A DNA stretch of 64,000 bases, from contig JAMPIT010000894.1 of NCBI GenBank assembly GCA_026261815.1, positions 58,065,647-58,129,646 on the forward strand, given 5' to 3'. This DNA comes from Monarcha castaneiventris obscurior (Eukaryota; Chordata; Aves; Passeriformes; Monarchidae). Below the pieces are notes generated by a model. That model was given only the letters and a program-made list of their open reading frames with translations. It made no database searches and was not told the origin of the DNA. Positions 47,720 to 61,509 of this stretch are shown here, piece after piece; within the stretch, counting starts at the first letter, position 1, and every line of letters starts with the position of its first letter. The position numbers and the translations under genes were made by a program.

Positions 47720-50700
47720 CTGTCATACATTTTAAAAGATGCATGTTAATAACTTAGTATTTCTACATCTTGACTTTCACTCATGCAAGATGACTTTAAA
47801 GGAAAGCATAGTCAAAACTGAATCCTGAGTAGTGAGCTTCCTTCTGGGTAACATACCTTTATTTTATGTTTTGAATTCACATCTCTGAACGTAAACCCTA
47901 TCAAACTAAGATGGTTTGTTGTTAAGTGTTGGGGCTTTTTCCTTAGAATCTTTTAGAGAAATTCCTTCTCCAAAAGCATCACAAATTTAAACTACAAAAT
48001 AATGGCTGAAATGAAAATAAAGAAAAAAAAGATAGGATAGATAAGTCTCACAGCTCAGTATAATGAATGTCAGTTCGGTATTTGTGGTTGTGTTATGCTT
48101 TTAAGAAAAAAAATTTATGTACGATGGACACAATTTCACCTGTTGCCTTTTAGACAACTGCATTTCTTCACAGGCAGATACAACTGAAGACAATGTCTAC
48201 CTGGTAATAACCATCTTTCAATGAATTAATTGAAGTTTAGAAGAGGTATCCTTGTTTGGGAATAGCAACTGTTGAACACTACACCTGCGAAGAACCTGTG
48301 CTTCTTCAAATGTTCACAAAAATACCTTGAGAAATTGAGAAAATACAGCTGATACTGTCGTGTTTTCACGTGTCTATAGAGCTGAATGTGTCAAGGTCTG
48401 TCAGACCTAAAATCACTAGATTAAATATTTTTTATTAGATGCAGAAAACTCCCTCTTCCTTTCCCCACAATTATTATGAGTTAAACAAGTTTTTGTAGAG
48501 ACCAAAATTTTCTTAGAAACTTAATTATATCAATATTTAATGTATTTTAGGCTTGAACTTTCATCACATGAGTACAGAGCAAAAAGCTAGATTTGATGGA
48601 TCAGAGGGACTAAAGTGGAAGAATCCTGTAAGATCTGTGAAACCCGAGTAAATTTATAATCCATTATGTGGTAAAGATAAATGAATCATGCTAGCTCATA
48701 ACTGGACAATTATTCTTCTAAACAAGAGGCAATACAACTGGTATCTAAGCCCTAATTTCATGTCAGTGCTAAGCTACAACACAATCAAGCAAAGAGTTTG
48801 AAGTAAATGCAGCTCATAATCAAGTAATTTATATTCTACATAATGAAGTAAAAGAGGGGAACACTGTACCTCTGAAACTAGTTGCCTAAATTCATATTTG
48901 CACAGGTGATTGAAAAAAATTAATAGAGATATCATTACCTATAATATGTTTGCACAGAATCATTTATTAGTGGAATTCTTGAGAGTTTTAAAGGTAAGAT
49001 TTTACTTATGTCAAAAAGTCTAAGTGTTCACAAAGTGTATCACAAACACACAAGAAATGTCAGTGTTCAGCAAAGGCAGAGGAAAATAATAGGATTTTAA
49101 AATTCAATCATTATTAACAAAGCTGTTATGATGTATGCTACGTCCCTAAGATATATTTCTGCATAATTGATTTTCCTAACTACCTTCCCTACCTCTTCCT
49201 CCTCTGATCTCCAAACTAACAGCTCCTACATTCACTGAAGAGACCCATTGTAGCTGTGACTTCTTCCAATTCTTATAGTCTGCATCATTCAAGACAGAAA
49301 GTGGCAACAGGATCGACTTCTCCCAATAAACGACTGCATGGGAATTTGTGGCTTGAAGCTGTCTCACAAAACAGAGTAAATAGATGTAGCCTGCAAGAGC
49401 TAGGCTTCTCCATCATTTACAAACTCTAGAAAAAGTTACACTAGCTAGCTAATATAATTTGTGTCCTTAAGAACATAACCTTTTATATTTACTATTAATC
49501 ATAAAAAGAATATATAGTCTTATTGTAGAAGTCACAAAGCTCATTTTGATGAGAGACCTAAATTAAAAGGAGAACTAAAAATCACAGAACATAAGGTGTC
49601 CCAAGAAACCAACACCAAGTTTGTACTAACTGGCGCAGTATCTGTTTTCTTATTTCTTTACATACCTATAAATAGATTCTTTGAAAATGGAACCCTTAGA
49701 AGAGCCATTGACTGCCGGTTGTGTATGATGACAAATTCTCCTACCACTCTTACTCCTCTAGTTTAGTTAAATAAAAATCTATTTGTGCTTTCTGCTCAGG
49801 CACATTATCTCTCACCCAGGCCCCTCCAGTTACCAAGACACTTAAAGAAAATCCTTCCTGGTAACTGGCTGTTCAATGTACAAAAACATTAGAAAAAAAA
49901 CTGTATGGGAAGCTTGTAAAATGAATTTCATTCATAAAAACACCACGCTTCTGGCTAGATGACTGGTTTGAAATCCCAGTGAGAGAAATTATCATTTTTA
50001 GTTTTAGGATGCCCTGATGATACTTACACTTTAAAAAATCTAATAGGTTCACAGGTTGAAATGTATTGAAATTTTAAAAGCTTGTGAATGAAATTAACAA
50101 TGTGCTGTGCCTGTCAATATGAACTATTAAAGTCCCCAGAGTGTAAGAGAGTGGAAGAGTTTAAAAATTAATTCAGATCGTGCACCTGTTTGCAGGAATT
50201 TGTCTGTTGAATTAGCACTGCATTTAATAAGTTTCTGTGACGCAACTAATGTCCTTTTGTCTAGGCTCCCTCAGTACACTGTTAATTCTCACCATCTGAA
50301 ATTCAAGCAATATTACAAATTCCAAACTGATAATTAAAGTCTATAAAACTGAACCAGTCTGAATAAAATTGACTTTACCAATTAAAGTTCTTTTTAAACT
50401 TTTCAAATTTTTTAAATATGTCATCATCCACTCCTTTCAAGTTAAGGCCAAATGATTACATGATCTCAAAATTGTTTGTGAATATATTATGCATCTAAAT
50501 AACACTCAGAAAAAATAAGTTTTGTACAAAAATTAATAGATAACAAGGTATATTGCTCACTGAAAAGAAATCAAAATAGATCATCAGTTGTACAGGAAAA
50601 GCATATGAAAATTACTTTCTAAAAATTTCGCCATTTTTAACAAGTTTTCCTGCACATGCAGTTAGACCTATTGTTTCCAAACAATGAGGTACAACAAAAG

Positions 50701-51076
50701 ACATCAGGAAGTGCTTCTTAATCGACTTCCCCACATCTATTCACAACCCTTCAGTTGAGAACTACTGATTTTTAGTATTTACAGAGCATTCAGTGTTGCA
50801 AATAGCAACAATTACATTAGAATTACAGTTAGAAGAGCTCGACTGTGCTGCAGGAAGAGATGCTGTTCACAAGACTGAACCAAAAACTCCTCCTACCACA
50901 GATTCCATAGCTCATAAAGATCTTATTTGAACAGATCAGAAGCCTTTTGGATAATATTTATAAACACAAAGACAAATTTTTTAATGCTGTTTTGTTTGCT
51001 TGGTGCTTTTTTAAACTACATCCTTCACTTTTATCTCCCAATCAATTAGCAACTGCAATACATGTTCTAACCTTTT

Positions 51077-51112
<36 letters not shown>

Positions 51113-53435
51113 GGGCGGGGGCAGGTAGGAAGACCAGAAGTCCAGCATTCCATAGAAAGAAATTAAATTTTCCAAGTTCAGGTTAGTCCAAATCTAGATT
51201 CAGTGTGATTCTGATTATCAGCTGGATTAAAATTGGGAGCTCAAGAAAATCTGAAGCCATAGTAATCAATAACATGAGAAAGAAATATGGACACTACGCA
51301 AATTCTCAGATACTGACACCAGCAGAGAAAAAGACACACATATCCAGCCTCATTGGCTAGATTTTCTTGCTTGTGTTCTGGTTCCTATACTAGGCAAAAA
51401 TAATGACCCTGTTCTGGAAGATAATCAGGCTTGCAAAGATCTTGCAAAATCTAAAATGCAAGATTTTATTATTCTAATTAATATTTTATTTTTTAAAGGA
51501 CATAACATTTAACTAATAGGTCATAAATTTTACTCTGGTAAAGTCCTGAATTAGTCAGTGTTTTTTTGGGCTGTGCCATCAAGAGGTTCCTGTAACTATG
51601 ATCTCTGGCACTTTAGCTCCGGCTTATCCCAGTAACTTCACCAATGTAATTTCATGTAAGAATATATATTAATGATAGATGATAAATGAATCAAAATATA
51701 TCACAATTACCAAAAATTTTCTTAAGGTTTTCTTAATCAGTTCAAAAACTGATAGGATCCACCATAATGCTTCCTTACTGGATGAATCCAATTAAAACTG
51801 GAAGAAGTTTTATGCAAACAGGGATCAGTGTAACAGCTCTAAAATTGTTATAACTACTTGTGTATTCCAAAAAAAGCACACAAAACATACATATTTATTG
51901 TCTTGGCAGATGTGTGCTGGACTCATTGTTTTTGGCATGTATACTGCCTGATGCATACCTGACTCATGTATCAAGAAGCTCTTCAAATATAGCAGAAAAT
52001 TTAAAGTGAGAACAAAAAATCCTTCTTATTGTCAAAGAAAGTGACCATTAACTGATGACTCACATGCAGCACATTAAACATGAAGGGAGTTTCAATCACT
52101 GTCTTTTATACACTAGTATTTTTATTTGCTTAGTTTAAGCAATGGCACAAAATTATTTCAGAATTACTGAGTTGCTTGTCTACAACACATAACATGTTGT
52201 ATCTTTAACACAGTGATATGGTTGCTTCAAACTCAGTAGTAGTACACTGTCTTAATCAACAGTTTTTCAAAAACCATGAGACATATATGACTATGCCCAA
52301 AATTATTACTTCAGGATATTGCTAAGGATGATATTAAAAATGTAAGGTTTATAAAAGACATATAGTGCTTTAGCTCTTTGATTTTTTTTTAAGATTGCTT
52401 GTATTCACTATATTTACAGCAGGGGCTTACAACAGCAAGCAGTGTCTTCAGGTCCTTTTATGATATCATCTAAACTTTGGGCTTTGGTTTATTGGATATT
52501 TTGCTAAAGTATCCTGACTTCTGCAAATCCAAACCTTTTAATTTCTCCATCATTAAATTTAAGTGCCTTAGACATCCAGTTTAAGTAATACAAATTTTTA
52601 AGAATACCATGTATTTTTTAATACTCTCCAGGATACTGATAAAATATTTTACACTTTTCTTCAGCAAATGTTAAATATGGATTAGAATTTTAAACGTCTA
52701 TATTCAGTCAGCAGTTTAGACTTATTCATGACAAGATGTTGTGTTTTTCACCATTTGTTTAAAACAAATAAAACATCCTGACACTACATAATAGAATGTT
52801 AATGAATAGTATTCGTGTCTTATATTTTTCCTTGAAAATTTTTACTTGAGAACACAAACATAAAGGTTCTTGATGTAAGCACTGTTCCTGCCTAACTGCA
52901 TTTTGTTCAAGCTGTTTACAGTGAGGAGCAAGGAAGATGAAGAGTTTCAATAGTCGCTTCAGGCTGATCTAGTTGGCATGCACAAGGCGAAGCAAGTCAT
53001 GTATTTCTTTGTGCTTCCTGATTCTTTAAAAAGCCAGAAATTATCTGATTTCACTCGTAATTGAAAACTGCCATGGTACCTCCCCTCAAAATATTAAATA
53101 AAAATTTAAAACAAAGACAGATATGACATATCTGATATCTGAAAGTTTATCAATAGCCAGGATAAAGAATACCCAAGGCTGCTGTCATTCTGTGGTTCAA
53201 CTTGGTTGACAAAATGATAAATCACTTCATGTTAAATCTATTATTAAACTAATTGTCAAACTACAATACAAAAAATGGGAGCTTAAAAAAAAAAGAAAAA
53301 GAGAGCTGACATCAGAGCAGACTAGGCAGGATTAGATCCTGCATGATTTCAAGTACAAATAGATCCCTCTGGAACCTTGGGGATTAATTTTTTTTTTTCT
53401 CCTCAGCAGCCACTGTGAAGAATTAATGAGGGTAC
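47720..53435 (-). other. METTL15: METTL15 intron (5716 bp)
   Basis: It runs from the donor GTACCC after 53436 to the acceptor AG before 47719. AT-rich, with no further exon or recognisable repeat other than a 33-base G run at 51079-51111. Confidence 0.9.
51079..51111 (+). repeat. 33-base G homopolymer in METTL15 intron
   Basis: 33 consecutive G followed by AGGGCGGGGG. The G-rich strand is the template for METTL15, so the transcript carries C. It could form a G-quadruplex. Length is likely unstable or mis-sequenced. Confidence 0.95.
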
Positions 53436-53614
53436 CTGCAACAATGCTTGCAAGCTGCTGAGTTCTGGTGATGGGGTATATGCTGCGTGCCTGAACGATG
53501 GCTGAAGCGATTTTCTTAGCGTGCCTCTCCTCCCCGTATGTTCTCAGGATGGACGCAAGCGCCTGTTGATCTAAAGCATTCACAACATCAGCAGCAGTGG
53601 GCATGTCAGGGTAC
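53436..53614 (-). CDS. METTL15: METTL15 internal coding exon (179 bp)
   Basis: The acceptor AG is at 53616-53615 and the donor GT at 53435-53434. The exon starts with the last base of an arginine codon and ends with the first base of the glycine codon finished in the next exon. It encodes the Tyr-Pro-Asp-Met-Pro-Thr-Ala block, the Ala-Asp-Val-Val-Asn helix, a Leu-Arg-Thr-Tyr-Gly-Glu-Glu block with neighbouring Lys-Lys-Ile-Ala, and the Ile-Thr-Arg-Thr block near the exon end. These are the substrate-binding insertion of RsmH-type methyltransferases. All joints are in phase. A longer open frame around it continues into the intron. Confidence 0.96.
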
Positions 53615-55676
53615 CTACGCACAAGAAGAGCCAATTAGCTCACTGACGTCAGTTTTCATTGACAAGAGGTGAAGCTTCATAGCGTTGAGACATAAAGTCA
53701 AACACACACACTGCATACAAGTGCCTTTGAGGTTTTCAAATAGGAGATGGCAACTCTGTGAAAACAGCTTGCACCTTTTAAATCCTTTTTCTTCCTGGTC
53801 TAAATGGAGTTTGTTCCTTAACTTCAATTAGAACAGTTTTTAACTTCCAAGTATTATCATAAGCTATGCTTAATAAGGTGACAAGAATAAATATATTCCA
53901 GTATCATGCTAGGATGGAAATTATACGTGACCTTTCTATTTAGCCAGCTTTAGAATATAAACTTGCCTCTTATGGGTTCATTTTAGCCACCTTCCATCAT
54001 ATGTTGTTTTCTGGTCAGAACTGATTTCAAGGATCTTTTCTTTCACATCTCCTGCTATGAAAACAACTGCTAATGAAGATAATTAAACATTACTTTTCAC
54101 TAAAAGGCATAAGTATTTATATATAAATACTCTTCTGAGATAATAGAAATGACCTAGTAATAGAAATTACAGGAATTATTACCATTTAAACAGTGTAAGT
54201 CTTCAATCTATATATCTAAATCTCTGTCACTTTGCTGCTGAAATAGTTCAAGGTATTTTATGAACATCATCTCTGGGTTTACTAATCAGAAAAAACATAC
54301 AAACTACTTAATAAATTCTCTTCTAAATTCTCTTCTTCTCTTCCAGGCATTTTTTACTCCCCTGCAGTATCTTACAAAAGATAACAAAACTTAGAGGCAA
54401 GTAGTATCATAGCAACAACCATAGTGTAAGGCTTTTGTTATGCCTCAGGTATCCTTTGTTCTTGTGCTCTTGTTCTGTGTTTGTTTTCTCACGATGCATC
54501 AGACATATTTAAGCCTGGAGTTCAGATTCTTGAAATCTGAGGACTGAATCCCAGGAGAATCATGGGAGCATTTTCACAAAACCAGAAAAAGCAAGTATCA
54601 CGAGATTTGCTGTGTTAAGACTTAACATTAATATGGTAAGCTAATTCCTTAGAAATTGAGGTTTCCCATGGGCTCTTTGAAAGAACAAATGGCATTTCTT
54701 AAGACTCCAGGTTCATCAAAACACCAAGAAAAAACTGTCATTCTCTGTCATGTATCTGCATCATGCAATTACAGCCATCATCCATACAAGACAGATCTTT
54801 GGTTGCTCATGGAAAAAGCAAAATGCTGCAGAAATACATCAGATTGTCTGAAGATGAAAAACACTGCATAAGTGGAAATCATCATTCCATGACTGATATT
54901 CATGCTCTTGAAATATTAAACACTAATCCAAATTTAAATACAGGTTATTTACTCAGCAGTCATTAATTGCAAAATTAAGTAAGCCTGATGTGCCTCCTAC
55001 ACAAAGAGAAAGGAAGCTTATAATTTTGCTAAGTAAAACTTAAAACAAATATATGGACATGGAAGACAACTTTATACTAGCATGTTAAAAGCAATGTAGC
55101 TATCTGATTTAAACTGGCAGATACAATGGATAGGGTTTTATTTACTTATTTTTATTATGTTCCTTTTACAGAGAAGCAACTGGATCAGATGGTCATTGCA
55201 CAAAAAAGGGACGCTGCTCCTTTTCTAGGGGAGCAACTGAACATGCTCAAGTGAAGTTTCCACAAATAGTAAGTGTGGCAGAAAAGGAAAGGGACTGCAG
55301 TAAAAAGTTGTGAGTCTGCAGATCAAGTGCAGGCTGAAAAACTGCAGAAATAATAGGCCTCTGAAAGGCAGATGTTCCTGTGACTGTATACCATACACTC
55401 CAAAAATGTTACAATTCAAAGGTGCAGTTAATAAAACGTTACTGGTTTAACTACTCATCCCTGGAACTTTCCTCTTATTTCAAAAAAGGCAAAGACAATA
55501 ACCAGGGCTGAGCACTGAGACAGAAAAAAACTTTTTGGCAAAAGAAAGGATATTCATGCAAAATTAGATGTGGTTTGATGATAAGAATTCTTCATTTTAA
55601 GAGGAAAGGAAATGCACAGGGGTTGCTGAGCAGACAGTTTTTGATGTTCAAGAAGAAATATTCTATTATAATGTAC
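53615..55676 (-). other. METTL15: METTL15 intron (2062 bp)
   Basis: Bounded by donor GTACAT and an acceptor in TGCGTAG. The polypyrimidine stretch before the acceptor is weak. Short + strand frames at 54656-54966 are chance. Nothing else recognised. Confidence 0.9.
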
Positions 55677-55868
55677 CTGTCACTGTCCATCCTCATGTCC
55701 AAAGGTCCATCCTTCTGCAGGGAAAAACCTCTTTCGGGTGTATCAAACTGCATAGAAGAACAGCCAGCATCCAGGAGAACGCCATCCAGAGTCCCTGGCT
55801 CAACCCCAGATGAGATTAACAAAGCCTCTGACTGGCTAAACTGTCCTAGAAGAGGTTGAATCTGTTTC
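55677..55868 (-). CDS. METTL15: METTL15 internal coding exon (192 bp)
   Basis: A strong acceptor (pyrimidine run, then TTACAG) precedes 55868 and the donor GTAC follows 55677. It encodes the Leu-Gly-Gln-Phe-Ser block, the Asp-Gly-Val-Leu-Leu-Asp strand with the following Gly-Cys-Ser-Ser, and the family signature Arg-Gly-Phe-Ser then Asp-Gly-Pro-Leu-Asp-Met-Arg-Met-Asp. These form part of the SAM site and the active-site entrance. The residue after the second Asp of the strand is Ala where bacterial RsmH usually has Leu. The exon begins with the third base of a codon whose first two bases lie in an upstream exon I cannot find before 64000. Confidence 0.96.
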
Positions 55869-56621
55869 CTGTAAGAAAGTAACAAATAAATAGCCTCAAG
55901 TTTAATTATAACAATGTCATCTCTCCCTCTTGCATAGCAGGAATTAGATAATAGCACTCAACTTGTCTCAGAAGCAACAGGGCTATTCGAAAGTAATAGT
56001 TTATATATTTTCGTATGTCAACATTGAAAACTGGTCCAAACCACCCCTCAGTGGCTACTTCAACTTCTTTAACTCTTTACTCCCTTCCTGCTTGATCCTG
56101 TTGAAGAAACGGAAACCTGACTAAATTTATTTTTTTTGTGTGCAGGAACTCAAAAGGACACCTTCAGCAGGAATGTCCTGACTACTAAGGTACCTGCGCT
56201 GCTTAGCATGGCCCTTACTCAAGCAAGGCCAAGGTGCAGAAAAGAAAGAATAGATCTTGGACCTAGAGAAGCAGACAAAAGGGAACAAGAGTGCACAACC
56301 TTGTGGTTAATATTTACCCACCAGGAAAAGAATTCCAGGTTCCTGTCATGGGACCAAACACCTTTATAGTGGTATTTGTAATTTTAAAAATAACTGGGAG
56401 AATGAGGTTCACTGAATCATAAGCAGGTAAAACACTTAGCGTAATTTGGATTTGGGCACCTGATCACTGGAGAGAGTAGTTTTACATGCACTTTTGTACT
56501 TACTGTTCTTTCTTCAAGTGGTTGTTTCTTAATATTCCCATATTGGCAAAGAAAAGAAGAATGGCAAGGGAGAAGATAACACATCTTCTCCACAGGTCCC
56601 AGTATCCAAATCCACTGAGGG

Positions 56622-56817
56622 TGGTTGGGCACTGGAACAGGCTCCCCAGGGAAGTGGTCCCAGCACCAAGCCTGACAGATCTCAGGAAGTGTTTGGACAA
56701 TGCTCTCAGACACAGGATGGAATTCTTGGGATATCCTACCTGGGGCCAGGAGTTGGATTCAATGATCCTGATGGGTCTGTTCCAACTCAGGCTACCCTAT
56801 GATCCTATGATCTCTGA
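56622..56817 (+). mobile_element. CR1 LINE 3' fragment in METTL15 intron
   Basis: It has the CACTGGAACAGGCTCCCCAG block, the CTCAGGAAGTGTTTGGACAA block and the ATGATCCTATGATCT terminus. It is antisense to METTL15. Confidence 0.92.
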
Positions 56818-59800
56818 GGTTTCCAATGCTCTCTTGGGTATCTAATCCCAAACTTTTGGGTTTTGCCTATATATATAAGGTGACTTAAAATTACACAATT
56901 TATTTTATCTGTCTCTCAAAATCTCAATGAATTTCACAGACTTAAAAAGATTAATCAACATTTTTAAGCAGTACCTGCAAAACAGAACATATTTCTGCCC
57001 ATACCAGGAAGCCACTGCCTCCATGTGGAGAGAAAAAGCTCCATTAAACAAAGACATTTATGAATCTAACCACATGGAGGAACATTCAGCTACACAACGT
57101 TCTCCTCATTAGAGCAGAACAAATCCACCTATTAAACATGGCACAAAACCCGGGAAACAGTGTGAATGAACAATTTCCATGAGAGATATTATGACTGCAC
57201 ACACAATTTTGAACTGATTTTTGTCCAGCCCGTAACTGAATACAACTATTCAGCATAATAAGAACTGAAAAGCACAATGATCCACTTAAGATACTTAAAC
57301 CAACTTAAGCTATATAGTTATATAGTTTTGAGATTGTATTTCCTCCTCAATATAATGAGAGGAATTTTCTTGAAAATATGTACCACTTTTTCCAACTGGG
57401 AAGTGTTTCTAACATCATGACTCATGCAAATGAATGAACTTTAAAATTCCATATGTGAGAGACAAAAATAAATGAGACCTGGATAAAATTACAAATTGCC
57501 ATTGTCCAGTTCCCCAGTAGACAGTAATCCATGTCAGCAGCTCTGAAGCAATGCTCTACCAACTGATCTGAAAAATTATTCTGAACAATATTTATTTATT
57601 GCTAGAAATTTTATTACATTTCTTTAAACAAGTCATAAATATGTGGATAGCTAAGATGTTTGGGACAGCTTTTTATTTGTGATCTGCCAAACTTTTGTGA
57701 TTAGAAAAGGTTAATTAAAAAAAGAAGTACATTTTAAGTAAGTAGAAATTTACTCTTTGGTAGAGAGATGCTTCAGCTAGAAAGCATACTGAAGTTTGCA
57801 AATAAAAAAAATTGAAAAATGATTAGGTTGACATTTGATCAGTCTTTCAGCTGTGTGAAATGATAGCTTCTGTATATAATGTGTTTATTATGCACCGCCT
57901 TGTGGGAATCAATAGTGGATATAGGCATCTTGTTGAATATAAATCCTCACTAAAACTAGATGTTTTTATGAGGCTATAATGACTATATTACAATGTTCAG
58001 GCCAGTTCTCTGAATTCCTGTTTCTCTGTAGAACAAAAGACAAAATTTTAAGTATCTTGGCTATCTCATACACTTCAATTAATAAAACCAAGTACACAGC
58101 GATGAAAGATTTATTACCTTAAGAAATGAAACAGAAATATCAACTCTTTTTTTTTTTTTTTTATAGGATAGCAACAATTATGACAATGATGACAAGGACT
58201 GATCTATTAGATTATAAGCATGACACATTTATTTGAAATAAAATATTTTACCAAGACTTCAGAACATTTATTAGAAGATAATGAAACTCTTTCCTAGTCT
58301 ACCATTCTTTATGCCTATACACAAATAAAAACTGCCTGTAACACACAGGATTTCTCAAAATATTCTTAATTTACCCTCAACTTCCTTTTGACTTCAGGTT
58401 TTTATTTACATGATCTACAAATCCACTTTCCAGAAAAGTCTCAAATAAATAAGAAATAATGAACTGTTAAATAATAAACTATGTTAAAAATTTTTATTTC
58501 CTACAGTCACATGCCTTCTGCTCCATCCAGGTATGCAGAATTCTTTCCACTTCCTTTTTCAGTCTTCCAATGTTTCCTATGGTCAATAGAGGATTTATGT
58601 TCTATGACCATACTTACCTAGTGTGAAAATCTATTACCCTTTCTGTCTTAATATGCAGACATGCAAAAACAGTGCTTAGTGGAAAAAGCAGGAAAGGTAA
58701 ACCAGGGAACATCCATAAATACCAAGAAAAACAGCCAAGCTTATAGTTCTAAGAAGCCTGAGACGAGAGAGCATATCAAAACATTACATAGCAAGACTGA
58801 GTGGGGATTTTCATCAGGTCTTGGTGATACCTTTGAAAGCTGTTAAGACTACAAAGGGTCACACAGAGAGCATTGTAATAATTTTAGGCAATCTTAGCAG
58901 GTTGCCTAAATCTAACTAAACCAAATTGCCTTGCTTAAGAGAAAATATTTAAACTTAGTACTTGAACAGCATTTTATATACTCAGAATATTTTAGAAACA
59001 TAAAAAAACCTGTGAAGAGCTTCTAGCTCCTCTCTTATAAATGGAGTAACAAGATTTGCAGAGTTTAATATTTAATGACTTGAAGATACCATGTAGAAAA
59101 CTAAGACAATTTCAGAGACTATGTTCTGAGGATGTAAAAAAGCAGAAAATACCTGTCATATTAGCTTTGTGGGGGTGTGTATGGGGTAATAGCATAGTAA
59201 TTTTTTGATAAATTCCCAACTGCTACACACAAGCAATCTCTAACTTCTCAAAATATTCAACATGTTCACTCCCTCTTTACTAATCTTGACATTCTACAAG
59301 AAAAATGTGTGTAAGATTTTTAAAAGAACACTGGGGATACGGACAATCTAACCTATTTTAAAAAGAATAAAAAGTTCTTCACAGTGACTAAGGTTCTGAG
59401 GCCTTAATAGATTTTCTTGAGCAATAACTTCAAAAGCATGTAGAATTCTTGGGAAATAACATGGTTGGAAAATAATACAGAACCTTGGGTTCAGGTCCTT
59501 TGTTCAGGTCGTAACACAATATTTTATTTTAAGATGACACACAGCATAGTAATTCTGCTAGACAGGACTTGATCCGCACTTCTCAACTATATGAAAGGGT
59601 AGAATGAGAAAGAGTTCAATGTCTCCTAAAATATTTCAGGCTCTGCAGGTTTCAGTTAATCTCTGGCATTCTGCAATGCTTTACAAAAATATTTATTTTT
59701 TATTTTACTCAGTTGAGAGGGATCCACACAGGAAAAAAGTAAAGCATTAAAACAGCTTCTACAAAATAAGTAGAATCTTTTCTCTCATCTAATTTCTCTC

Positions 59801-60444
59801 CATTGTCACAGACATTGATATGACATCAATCATTCAAGTAATTTCACAGAGATGAACAATGATACTTTGATGGTGCTTCAGCATTTTTTTATGTATACAT
59901 AATAATACTTGCTCTTGATGTTTCACTATTGCTCCACTTAAAAATTCTATGTATAAACACATGATGATCCTTTGTCAGCAGTGGAAACTTCATTTTACTC
60001 AACCAGAATAAATGGTTTCTTCAGAACAGAAAACAAAGTTTTTCAGCTAACTCTTGGCAGTGCACATCAAACAAGGAGACCAACCTGGTGCTTTGATTCA
60101 GTAAATGCACTGGGAGTGCCATCAGGGTGCCAAGTAGCACCAGCTGTAATGAGGATACTGGTACAGACCTGGTTTGACACTGACTCACCTCACTGAGGTC
60201 ACTCACAGCTGTCAGATACCTGCAATTTTCACTCATGGCTGCACTGCTTCAGGCACACCTAGAAGCAAACTATGAAGTATTCTAGCCATAAATCCCTGGG
60301 ACTTTCAACATCCTACCTGGAAATTGTCGTGTTACTCTGCCTCAGTGTAACATCCCTCTCAAAAAATGTATCTGAATATTCTGTAAAAATTTTTAAATCA
60401 CCTTTGTCAAATGGAAATTTGGCATGGTTTTCATGCTTACCAAG

Positions 60445-61509
60445 TGTATTGGTTTTGCATGGCTTTGCAGAGGTGACTTCTGTGGGAAGCTGCTGGAAGC
60501 TTCCACCTGTCTGGCAGAGCCAACCCCTGGTGTCTCAAAAGACAGACATGCCAAAGCTGGACCAATTAGAAATGGAGGTAATAACTCTATGATAACATAT
60601 TTAAGAAGAAATCAAAACAAAGGTTGTAGTGTAGTTTTAATTCCAGCCAGAGAAGAGAGGAGGTGATAACATGTGAGGGAAACTACATGGAGACACCAAG
60701 GTCAGTGGAGAAGGAGGGGCAGGAGGTGCTCCAGGCACTGGAGCCGAGATTCCTCTGCATGCCGTGGTGACGACCATGGTGAAGCAGCTGTGCCCCTGCA
60801 GCCCATGGGGATCCACGGGGGATGCAGAGACCCACCTGCAGCCCATGGGGGAGGTGCCCATGCCAGAGTGGGTGGATGCCTGGAGGAGGCTGTGATCCAG
60901 TGGGAGACCCGGTGGAGAGAGGGTGCTCTGCTTCCAGGCTGGAGCAGCCTCTCCTTGGAGCACTGCACCTCGTAGAGGAGTGACCCATGCCACAGCAGTT
61001 TTGAGAGGACTGTTTGTCTGTGGGATGGACTCACATAGCAGCAGTTTACAGAGAGCTGTTGTTTGTGAGATGGACTCACATCGGAGAAGTTCACAGAGAA
61101 CTGTCTCCCCTGGGAGAGACCCCACGGTGCAGCAGGGGAAAGACTCCTCTCCCTGAGCAGCAGGAGAAGCCACATCTGACCAAAACCCCCATTCCCTGTC
61201 TCCCTGCACTGCTGGGGCAGGAGGTAGAGCTGGAAAGGAGAGAGGGGTGGAGAGAAGGTGTTTTTAAGGGCTTATTTTATTTCTCACTATCCTGCTCTTA
61301 TTTTGTTAGTAATAAATTCACTTTATATCTCTAAGATAAGCCTGTTTTGCCCTTGATGGTATTTGATGAGTGATTTCTCCTGGTCCTTATCTCAATCCAT
61401 GAACCCTTAAAATTAAAATTAAATTTCCTCTCCTCTGTTCAGGTGCAGAGAGGAGTGGGTGAGTGGCTTTCCTGGGTGCCTAGCATCTGGCCAGGGTCAA
61501 CCCACAACA
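60445..61509 (+). mobile_element. solo LTR with 5-bp target duplication in METTL15 intron
   Basis: It starts TGTATTGG and ends CCCACAACA, flanked by CCAAG at 60440-60444 and 61510-61514. AATAAA lies at 61311-61316. It is of the same family as 2566-3586 and in the same orientation. It is longer because of a local duplication of about 46 bp near 61003-61100. It lies antisense to METTL15. All frames inside it are LTR shadows. Confidence 0.93.
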
